DNA of 64,000 bases from Moringa oleifera (Eukaryota; Streptophyta; Magnoliopsida; Brassicales; Moringaceae). Numbering within the stretch: the first letter of the stretch is position 1; every line of letters starts with the position of its first letter. Positions 11,664 to 23,600 of this stretch are shown here, in pieces. The stretch spans positions 868,001-932,000 of the forward strand of contig JAJFZO010000065.1 in assembly GCA_021397835.1 (NCBI GenBank), given 5' to 3'. A program made the translations under genes and the position numbers. The notes below the pieces were generated by a model. That model searched no databases. It had not been told where the DNA came from and worked only from the letters and a program-made list of their open reading frames with translations.

Positions 11664-14600
11664 CAAAAAGTGACCTTTCAGTTTCTGGTGGAACAATAAG
11701 AATAAGGAGCTTTGGATTAAACTCAAGAGCCTTATTAATGAATTTGTTGGCCAAAGCTGCTTTAACTCCAAAAGGAGGATTTATCCCCATGATCTACACG
11801 AGCAAAGAATACATGAATTTGATAGTGAAGAGTTCACCAAAAAAGCCTCAAAATTGATTCTTGTACTAGAAAAGTCTTACCAATTTCGAGCCTGGTAGCA
11901 ACTCCCCTTGTTTGACAGTCATCCAATCCCTCCGCTCAAAATTAAAATTATTCTGACAGAAAAAAGGGCACAAAAAAGCCATACAAAAATGAATATAATA
12001 ACACAGAACAACACAAGAAGTAAAAATCGAATTCGCCATTAAACCATACTAAACATGCAATAGGTTACTGAACATACAAAGAACCACGAAAGCAAAGACC
12101 AAAAGTTCCAGAAAATATTTCGTTACATCAACGAAGTTAGAAGAAATCATTGATGACACATCTAATACCGTAGGCTATCCCCAAGACCAACCCCCTCCCA
12201 AATAAATATAAAAAGAAGTGCTTCAGAAATTCTAAGTCACATCCATTAAGTTCCATTAGTCACTCATATCATGTTTTCTGCTGATTGGCAGAAATATTTT
12301 AGCAGCCTAATATGAAATTCATATGCCAAAAAAAGAAAATTCATGGATCCCTAGCCTTTACAAAAGCATTGGCCCAACCTGCATGTTGCTTAAAATGGAA
12401 ATGCAGCTGACAAAAAGATACCAGCAAGAAACAACAACACTGCCTGAGAGGAGAAAAATAGACGGCAGAGATTCATGTCACACATTGTTCTTATTATCTC
12501 CTTCAGTGGATCATCACAGTCTCGATTAGAAAACCCATTTTTTCTCATTATCCTTTTTACTTCTTTCAGTTTTCCGAAAAAAGGAAGGTCTGAAAAGGAG
12601 AAAAACAGCAAAAGCACTGTTTGCCCTCCCGTCAGTGAGCAAAAAGTGATTAACAGCAGTTACAACAGTCAAACCGTGATCAGAGATGCCTGCATGTCAC
12701 ACATGGTTGACTTGTGTTTGCAGTAACAAGTTATACACGAATAAAACTAAGCAATTGAAAAAAAAAAATTATATTAAGCAAACTATAAACTACCTTTGGT
12801 TCAATAACATCATAGTTTTTGTAAGAGCACTTTTTCCCTGTCTCTTCAAGCTTCTTTTTCATTAGGCAACTAAAGTCATTAGCACCACAACAGAAGTCAA
12901 CAATCTGTTTAAGAGACAATTAGAGATCAGGCATCAAAATTAAAATTGCAGGAATAATTATAAATAACCATATCCATCTCAATGTGTTTCACACCCCTAG
13001 CAAAAAACATAGATTCTAGCGTTTGACACTTCTTTTTTGTTTAAAGCAGAAACAAAGGTATAGTTATTATTTACTAGCACCAATCGGATGCAACCCTTAT
13101 ACAAATGCCCTGATCCTATCTCATTAGTAGTTCAATAAAGTCAATTGCATCTTCCTCATTTACCAAAAAAATCATCCAGGTCCCAGAACCTCAAAAACTC
13201 TAACCCTGGTCTCTATTAGCACAACTATGGGTGCTACAACGTTATCAAAAGCCCTTCTGTTTCTTTCGCGTCACATGCTCCAAAGTATTAAGTGCGAGAA
13301 CATCTTCATTAACCTTCTTCTTCCCTAGCCCAAACCCAGACCAGGCCATTACCTCCTCCCCCCACTGATCCCGCAGCTATACAAGACAGCCCCAACATCA
13401 TCAGAACTAATCCCTATAACTGAGCAGACCACCTACAACCAACCAAGACATGGTAAACCGACTCTTCCTATTCCTTGCACAGATAGCACCTGTTGACAAT
13501 TGTTTTTCCTCTTTTCCTCAAGTTGTCGATAGTCAATATCTTCCCCCACACTGCCTCCCAGGTAAAAAATGCTACTTTAGGTGGGACTTTAACCCGCTAG
13601 ATCTGTTTCCAAGGGAACCACAAACCTTCATCGCCGCTACTAATACCCCGAAATTAAGATTGCCCAGAGAAATTGCTACTGCCATCACTGCCCACTTTCC
13701 AGACCACTGTATCCTCCCTCTCATTCAAAGTTTTGAGACTCTGGATGTGGGTATACATGCCCTCAATTTGGCCAATCTCCTAATCATTAACATTCCTTCT
13801 CATCTGTACAAACCAGGATCCTCCATCTCCAACTCCCCAGCAGTCCCTCAGTCAGGCCTCCTTGTTGTATGATAAAGAGAAAACTGCAGGGAACATTTCC
13901 TTCAGGGATCTAACCCCAACACCTGTCAAACCAGAACCTAATCTTATGACCCCTTTCCAAGTTGAACTCAACCCATTTTTTAAACTTCTCCCAACCATTT
14001 CTTATTGCCTTCCACACCCCAACACCATATACTTCCCTTCTGCTCACCGTCATCCAATCTACATCCATTACCCCATACTTTGCTTTTATTATTCTCCTCT
14101 GTAGATCCTCCTTCTCCACCATCAATCTCCATAACTATTTTCCTAGTAAAGCTTTATTAAAAGAGATCAACTCCTTCATGCGCAGTCCACCCATAGCTAT
14201 GGGTTTTGAGAGACTACTTTCCACTTCACTAGATGAAATTTGTAGCAATCCCCCACATTGTCCCATAGAAACCTCCTTTGTGTAGCCTCCAACTTACCAA
14301 CCCCCCTCCCCCCAGCAAAGGAAATAATGACATGAAACACACGAGGAGATCAGAAATAGTAGGCTTAATCAAAGTACATCGTCCAGAATCTAAGTACCTC
14401 TTCTTTCAACCAACCAACTTCCGCTCAAATTTCTCCACTACATTCCAAATCGTAGTTTCCTTACATCTAGCACCGAGCGGCAGCCCTAAATATTTCACGG
14501 GAAACTTAGACAGCTCCCTCCCCATAAGGGCTACTAATCTCCCAACGTTATCTACTTTCCCCACCATTGCATCTAGTCTTGCTCAAATTTATTTTTAACC

Positions 14601-17600
14601 GCAGCCTCAAAGATTAGTAGAGGCTATGTAGTAAAAAAAAAAAAAAATTGTCACCTGACTCTCCTCCGTACCGCAAAAAATTATTGTATTATCTACAAAC
14701 AAAAGATGTGATACCATCATCTCATCCCAAATCTACCCATTATAAAACCCTCCAAAAGCCCCTTATCCACAACACGAATCAGCAACCTATCCAGTAGCTC
14801 CACTACAAGTATAAACAACAAAGGAGACAAAAGGTCTCCCTTCCTGAGACCCTGAGACCCCTAGTAGACTAGAAGAACCTGGTTGGGCAGCCATTAACCC
14901 AAACAGCAAATGAAGTTGTGGAAACACCCCAAAGCACCCAGCTGCTGTCACACCCTATCCTTCGTAATACATACAACTAAAATTCCCAAGAAACATGATC
15001 ATATGCTTTTTTCATATTTAGCATACACACCATTCCCATCCTGCAAGCCTTCACTTGACTGTCCACAATTTCATTTGCTATAAAGACAACATCTAATATT
15101 TGTCTACCCTAAACAAGAACATGTTGTCTAGCCCCAGCCACTTTTTCCATCATTGTTCTTAACCTTCTCGCTAGTACTTTAGGAAATAATTTATATACAC
15201 TCCCACCAAACTAGGCGGCCTATACTCATTAATATTTACACCCTTTTTTTTTGGGGGGGGGAGGGGAGGGGGGTTAAGCACCATAAAGGTTGAATTCAAA
15301 GATCTTACAAAATTTCTGTTTTTATAGAACTCCTCAAACAATTTTACTATATTCCCTTTCAAACCTCCTAATTCAACTTTAAAAATGCCATGAACCCATC
15401 CGATCCAGATGCTTTATCCCCATCACACTCCTTTAAAGCACTCCAAATCATCTCAACCACAAACAATCTCCCTATGCTACCACCCAGATCTGCCCCAATC
15501 TTCATAAACTCCAGTCCTTCTAATTTAGGCCTCCAAGCCTCCTTTTCTTAATACAAATTCTTATAAAAATTGAGTATTCCCTCTTTCAATTCCTCCGTCA
15601 GTGGATTGGGCCCATCAAATTTTAATATGTTTAACATGGTTACTCCTCGTATAGACATTGGCCATCCTGTAAAGAACCCATGTTCTTATCCCTTATCCCC
15701 TGCCTTTAACCACAAAATCCTTCCAAGCTATCCCTTCCAATTTCAAAATATGGACCATCTCCTTGTGCAGTCTGCTTGTCTAGTTCACAGTTGTGCTCCT
15801 TCCCCCCATTATGGTACCTGTTCAGCTCCTGCAGCTCACTCCATAGATTATTTTTCCTCCAACCCAAGTTGCCAACTTGCTCTTTACTCCACTTCTTCAC
15901 CTCAGTCTTTACTACTTTCAGTTTCTTAGCAACTAGCAAACTAGCGTTTCCTTCCTCCTCAACTCTTCGTCACCATTGTTTAATGAGATTGTCTATGCCC
16001 CTAACTTCCAGCCACATGTTCTCGAACCTGAACAGACATGATCCCCATTTTATACCATCCAATACCAGCATCACCAGATTATAGTCAGAAATTGGTCTTG
16101 ACATGACACCTGTCGCATCCTCGAAAAACCCTCCTCCCAACAACTAGACACTAAGAACTTGTCCAGCCAAGACATTGAGAGATTGTCACTCAAACTAGAC
16201 CAAGTATACAAGCCTCCACCAACTGAGATATCATGTAAGCCTAACTCAGACAACACCTCCCTGAACTTCCCCGATCCTTCTCCCACTTTGCTTACCCTTA
16301 CTCTTTCATGAGGGGTAAGCAGAGTGGGATTCACTAAAATCTCCTCTAATTACCTAAGATAAACCTTCCGATCTGCTTTGGAACCTGCCTTTCCCTTCTA
16401 ACATAGCTCCCATGCAAATAACCAATCCATTCCCCCTTCATCCCACTCAAATATGCACGACACAAATATTATTCCAACCCAACTGTCCTTCAATCTACCA
16501 ATCCACCATCTTAGCATATCAATATATCGCCTGAACTCCCTGACCCACCTTTGCCACCCACTTAATATCCTGCCTGCCCCACAAACTCTTCATCACCCCA
16601 TGGGACATCACTCCATTTTAGTCTCCTATAAACACCCTCCACCTACTAAGCACTTGTTTAGTTAGAATCCTATTGTCCACCTGATTCATTCCCCTAACAT
16701 TCAACGTTAAAATCCTATATGTCATCACTGAAAATTCCATAGGCTCCTTGGATCCCCACTACCTACTTCTTTCCCTCCCCTATCCCTCTTATAATTAACC
16801 CCACGCTACTCTTACTCCTCTCCTTCTCTTTAGACTTATGATTAAGCCATCTTCTTTTCCCAATTTTTTAAAATAAAGAAAAAAAACCTCAAGCCCTTCA
16901 ATGGACGATCCCATCGTTTTACATATACTATCCAAATCCCTTAATACTCACTTGTATCATCATACTCTACCATTTCCATTTCCCCTCTTTTTTCAATCCT
17001 TCCCTCCCTCCTTGAGTAACTCCCTTTCCTCCTTCCTATCATCACTGTTGACCCCTAACAGAATCACCTCCAACTTGTGTTCTCTACCCTCCCTAGCCCA
17101 ATTGCTCGTCCTGTCACCCAAAAGCCCCATGACAATCAGATCACATACCTAAGTCACCCAAAAGCCCCATGAAGTTAGATCCCATACCTGAGTCACCCAC
17201 TCACTTTCATTCTTACCGTACAACGCCAACCTCCCCTTGATTTCCGTCAAACTCTCAACCGATCCCATTGCCGACAAATAATCTCTTTTTCGACCAACTC
17301 TGATCCCCGTTGACTCCTTCGCACACCTGGCCATCAATCTTATCTACCCCAAAACCCCTACCCATGCTCTTGCTTCCTTCGCAAACCTTAGGTTTCCCTA
17401 CATCGACCTGACCACTTCCTAGACTTGCATGACCTAAATCCACCGGCTCATCTCCGTAGGACTGATCATGCAAACCCCTCTCCCCATACATCCTCCACTC
17501 AGGCCCATCACAATCAACCAATTGCATCCAGCCCATATCTTCAAAATTTTGGCTCGCACCCATTTTCTCGCTTGACCGGATAAAGTTGGTTAAACCCAAC

Positions 17601-20600
17601 CCCCTTGGGCCAAATAATATAAGCCCACCCAATCCTACTCTTGCAGCTACTACACCCAAACCCCTAACATCTCCCTATTATTTGAGTCTTTGGACCTCCT
17701 CTAAGGCCCATGCCAAGGTTCAACCCTATTCCTAACATCCAACCCATCGGGTTCATCTTCTTCACCTAACTGGCCATTATAACTAGCCCCATCTCACCTT
17801 CATTTCCCTAGGATCTCATGGCACCACTATATTTAGCACCCTGTTGTGCTCTATTCACAGCTGAATCTTTGTTTACACACCCACAATATAGGCATGTATC
17901 CTCGCCACCATTACCACTTCCCCTTCTGCTTGACTCCGACCTTGTACATCTCATTTTTCTAGCCATCTCAGCCTCCTCTCTGCCAGCAACCTTCCTTCTG
18001 AAGTCATCCTTTACTCTCCTCTACCAACTGAAGCCCTCACTCCATCCACATAAACAAAGATTTCCCCCTCCCATTGACGAGCTCGTTCAACCTTAGAAAC
18101 ATGCCGCTCCTATTCACCCCAAATCGTACCTACCAAGACTCTTGAATCCTCTCTTCTCTTACGCAACCATCACACTTTTCTTTCAGCCATCACAAGACTG
18201 TTTATCAAAACCAGAACTAAATACAATCATCCTTACTCATAAACGCAAGCACTCTCTTACCTCCCCCTTGCTCTATTAACTTTACGCCACCATTTCTCTC
18301 CTCCGCCATTAAACTCAAAAATCTTGCATTTGATCTTCATAGAAACAATCCCCGCCTCCTTAATTTTCAAATTCTTGCTCAAAAATTTTTTCCGTACAAA
18401 CAAGACATTAGAAATTAGACAGAGACCCATTTGTTTAGCGTTTGACACATTTATAAGACTTAGACAACCAACATCTGTGCCACAGTGGCAAATGAATACC
18501 ATATAATCAAATAATATGCAAATGTAATATATATAGTTTCATCAATCACTTAAAGTACAATAAGAAGAAACAAAAAAGAGGGAGAACGAACTTAGGGAGA
18601 GTGTTTGCCTCCTAACACTGTTCCACTACCCACACGCTCATCAGCCCCCCTTGAAAAAAACAAATAGTTGATTGATTTATCCATGAATCAAAAGACTTCC
18701 TCAAGTGATTTCAAGATCTATCAGGCAAAGCAAATTACTTTTATTATTTACCTTATCAAGTTCCTTGTTCCCCAAACATTTAAGCATTTATTCCCCATTA
18801 TGTTGCTATACTTGAAAAAAAACCTACATCTATACAATCTATTCTTAACAGGGAACAAAACAAGGAGATATGACTTGTTGATACTCTTGGTCAGAATAGC
18901 AAGCCCATGAGCTGTGTAAGTTCTGCATAAACTTGAAATGGCGTCTCAACATGGTATTCTAAACCAGAATTTCCTTCCGTACTTGAAATTTGAAGGACTA
19001 AAAGAATAAAGCAAGTAAACTCAAATTTTTGTCTCTAGTACACGAATTCATTGCTGCACTCACTGATTTCAGATGATGCAATAAAAATCTGTTAGCCCTT
19101 GCCCAACAAAAGCATTAATCCATGCCATGGAGATTATACAATAAAATAAAGAAACTCATCTCTAATTCAGCTTTAAAAGAAAATTGGTTGTTCGGTGATT
19201 AAGGAAACAGAAAAGCCACACCGGAACGAGTATTAGACAAGTGCTTTAAACCCTAATGTATCAAAAATAAAAAGGGTGAATGTTTTAGTATGATAACTAG
19301 GGAATACCTAATCTTGGCAAGCCAGAATAAACGCTATATGAAGGCCTTCTAAGGTAGTGTCTATAGTAAACACATAGAGGTTTATTCCCACCAAATAAAT
19401 AAGAACCTGGCAAAACTTGATAAACTTATTAGCAAATTAAAATTTAGCACTTCCAAGCCCACGTAGGAGGACCAAAATAGTCGCATATTCATTAAGTTGA
19501 AGTTAGCATCAATTTAGGTCCGCTTTACACAATATAAACGCGGACTTATCTACGACCATCATCACCCAACACAACCATTTATGCAAAAGGATGATATATG
19601 CATATGCTACTATTTGCTGTAATTCCAAACGTTTAGCAAGAAGTTACAAATTTTAGAACATAAAAGAAATTATTTGATGGTCACCAGTATGTGTGTTATA
19701 TATATTTGATACACACATACATATATTTGACAATCTCCTCCACACATCGAAGAAATTCTTCATGTAGAAGCAACAACTAGAGGCTAGTCATCATGCTTAT
19801 TGAAGCACTAAAAACCTTAAGGTATATAAAATAAGCATAGAAACACATACCATATCACCATCTTGAACATACCAGTGAAGCTTATCAACAATCTGCATAT
19901 TGAAACTCATGTTTTAGAATTCTTCAGACCTGATAGAAGAAATAATCTCCCAAGTCCAATTTTGAAAGGGTAAGCAAAACAACAACAATAAGTATACAAA
20001 TAAAGTTGAAGACAACGATAATAGTAAGGGCACGCAAAAACAAAAATAATATTGCATCACAAATCGTAGGCACAATTATGCATAGGTATGCTCTTTCCAT
20101 ATGATGGAGGATCCCCTCCTTGCCTAAATGCATTGTGTATTGTGAAAAGTTGATGGCATAGACCTTTCTCTTTTTCTTTTTTTCTTTTTTTTTTTCCCTT
20201 TCAGATTGATGGTGGATAGGTTTAGCATAACTCTGAACTGCTAACTGAGAAGTCTTAACATTCTTTTTTATTTTTAAGGGTCTAAGACTGTCAAAATAAG
20301 CATGCAGTCATTTGGCAATCAGCATGTGTAGCAGTCATTCCATATTAAAAGTAGATGACTGAATACAGTTTTTTAATAGCCTCTATTAAAAAGACACATT
20401 GATTACCTCTTGAAGTTTCTCTACTTTAGTAAAATGGCGTCCAAAGGATGTATAACGCATGCCATGTAAGAAGGGTGCAAGATACACTCGGAGCTTTTCC
20501 TACAGCAAAATGAATCAACACAGTCAGAAATAACAGAAAATAATTGATTGAAACAAATACAATAAGATTGACATACATGTCATGAATATGAGAACTATAA

Positions 20601-23600
20601 GCTCCCAGTTTATTTATTTTATTTTTTTATTTTTGGTTGCGGGAAGGGATTTGGGGGGAGGCAAGCTGAAAAGAAGATCCTTTGCTTTCATGTTACATTT
20701 CCCATTCTGATAAAAAAAGTTACACATTTCCCATACTTGAATTAAACCAAAAACACATCCGAATCTCTCCTTCCACGTGCAATGTAACACCTGACATATA
20801 GATAAGTGCCAAGCAATATTATTGCTATAGGTACCTACCCAATAATAATTTCTATAGTTTACAACCCATTAGAGTAAGAAGGCCTATTCTGCAAAAGTAC
20901 ATCATAAAATCTGGAAAAGATAATTTTTTTTAAAAAAAGAGTAGTACAGAGCCAAAAAAAAATATTAGCACAGAAATAGAAATAGACAACCAAAGCAAAT
21001 ATCATTTCCTCTAAATCATTAATTGGAGTAATTGAAAATTGTACACTGATAAGATAATAAAACAAAAAAAAAAAATGTACAACCTTCCACTTGAAAATCT
21101 GCTTCAGAATCTGAGGCTCACAAACAGCTTTTGCATCTTCGATACTGCTTCCATCCAGTAGCTTCTGTAAAGCTGCTCGAGCAGCCTGTATACACATAGA
21201 ATACAAAGTATGAGGACTCAGAAATCAAAAAAACCTCATACTGTAATACCATAAAAGACAGCTCCAATTATACTTGAAAACTGATCGCATTCTTACCTCA
21301 ACCGAGGCCTCTACCTTTCCCAGTGTAATAGTCTTGTCCACAACATTTTTTGATGAGTGTGGATGTGTGGAAGGAACTTTGTGCTTTTTTATAACATCTT
21401 CCAAAGTTATTGATGATTCTGACTCTTTCATTAATGCCAATAGTCTACATTACAAAAGAAAAAGACAGTATAGTACATGGGCTACAACAGCCTGCAACTT
21501 CAATATGCATTATATGCTTGACTAAAATGTTTAGAAGCAGAAACTAAGAGAAAGGTGGGCGGTTACCTCCTTTCTGTGTTAGCATCTAACAAGGGAAGCT
21601 CACTGCTCAACGTCTTTGTGGTAGGCTTGACATTGGCATTTTTATTAAGTTCACTATCAGCTGTATCCTGTCTCTTGAGCTTTACTTGTTCTGACCCCTG
21701 ATTGATCAAGGTGTATAACCTCTCACCCAAGGTGTCATCTTCATCTGTCGCAAGGGACCTGTCTTTCTCGACCGTGGACTTCATATTATTCTTCAAACAC
21801 TTGCTGGATGCATCAGATATTCTGGCTTTCTTCATGCTACATGGACGAGCAGAAACATTCTCACCCTTCTTGACAGTTTGACTGTTGTGTGTAGCCAAAG
21901 ACAACTGTTTAGGTGCTTTTGCAGCAGTTTTATCCCAAGGAGAATCATCTGAGGCAAGATTCTTCTTTTTCAATCCAGCTTTTTCTTTGGAAATAAATAC
22001 CTTTGACACCTTTTTTTCCTTCTTTTCAACAACAATTCTCCTACTTTGTCTAACAACAGTCTTATTTTCTTCAGACACAGGAAATTTTAAGTGATCTCTT
22101 ATTGGAGTCCCAATTTCATCATCAATCTCATGTTCTCTGCTCCAAACAAAGGCAAAATCATTTAACAAGCCATTGCCAACAAGGCCGACAAAACCAACTG
22201 ATGTAAATACTTACAAGCAATATATGAGTATGCGGTTAGGTAACAGACCCTCCCACGCTCTTGTTATAATAAAATCTTCCTCTATATCTTCGAAAGCAAT
22301 CTCCCTGATAATTTAAGAATCAGAAATCTAGATTATCATCCAAGGAGCATATTGTGATAACTTCGGGAAAGAAAATAACAAATAAACTAGGCATACCGTG
22401 GCAAGCATTTCCTGTGGTATGACTTGGGACAGCGTCTACACACAGCAAATTGTAACTCGGGAACCTTCTTATCCTCACCTTGTTTACAAACGCAGCACTT
22501 ATGAATAGGGCATGTGAACGTTTCTCCTGAAACAATCCTTTTCTCAAGTGCTTCTGCATCAGCTTGATTCCCTAGGTGTAGCAATCTTGCAACACAACGC
22601 GGATGGTAAAAGTAGCCACAGGTTGCAGAAACACAGCAAAAGACCTAAATTAATTGGTTGAAAAAGGTTCAGCTATTAAAGCACAGTTGTAAAATAATCG
22701 CTTGTACCAAAAAATCTAAAACCAGTTGCATGATTAGATAGACAACAAATATGCCAAAATTAGAAAAGTCGTTCAGTTTCTAACAAGTAAACTCAGACCT
22801 CTGCACCAGAAGATACACTAGAGGAGCCTAATTGCCCACAAGCAAAGCACTGGTGTTGCTCATATTTGCAATTGTCGCAGAAGAAATTCTCCATCGTCTG
22901 CCAAAATGGGGGAAGAATGTTAAACAATCAAAGCACAAGCACACTCGAATGGATGTGTTTAAGACATGTGCATGTGTGGACATAGATGCACTCAGACTCC
23001 GCAAAACAGCAACATACCTTCACTTCCTTGTCAGTCAATCCAAGAGACTCACAAACAGACTCTTCACCAGCCTCGACAGTAGCATGGAATGATCTTAAGC
23101 ACCTTCCTTCACAACTGTAAACAACCAGAAACATACCATCAATCAGAGACAAAGACATAAATTAGACATGAATAAGGATGATAAATATGAAAGTCCAATA
23201 TAACATAAATTCATATCACTGTAACATAATATTCATAGTGTCACAAGCCACCAGTCTCTTTGCAAGGGAAAGTGAGATATAACTATAACAGAAATTGTCA
23301 ACACGTCAGTAACATTTGAAATACATCTCCAAATAAAAACAGTGACAAAACGAAACACCAAATTTTATTGAAAAGAGAACCATAGAAACAGAGAAAAAAA
23401 AATCAATCCATGATTATTGGTTTAGATGTCAAATTCTGAAAATAGAATTAGATCTTCCATTTCTGCAGAATAATTTGAATTCAAACTGGCAGATTGTGTA
23501 TGATGTAGAACTCACAGTAGAAATCCTCTTATTTATAAACCTCCACCAGCTTGTTGTATTAGCATATACAAAATATCTCATACTACATGTTAATCCGTCC

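Noticed and set aside
13450..16084. Several plus-strand open frames of 100-140 aa in EDM2 intron 13
   Set aside because: All lie opposite the minus-strand LINE coding remnants and read as its complement.
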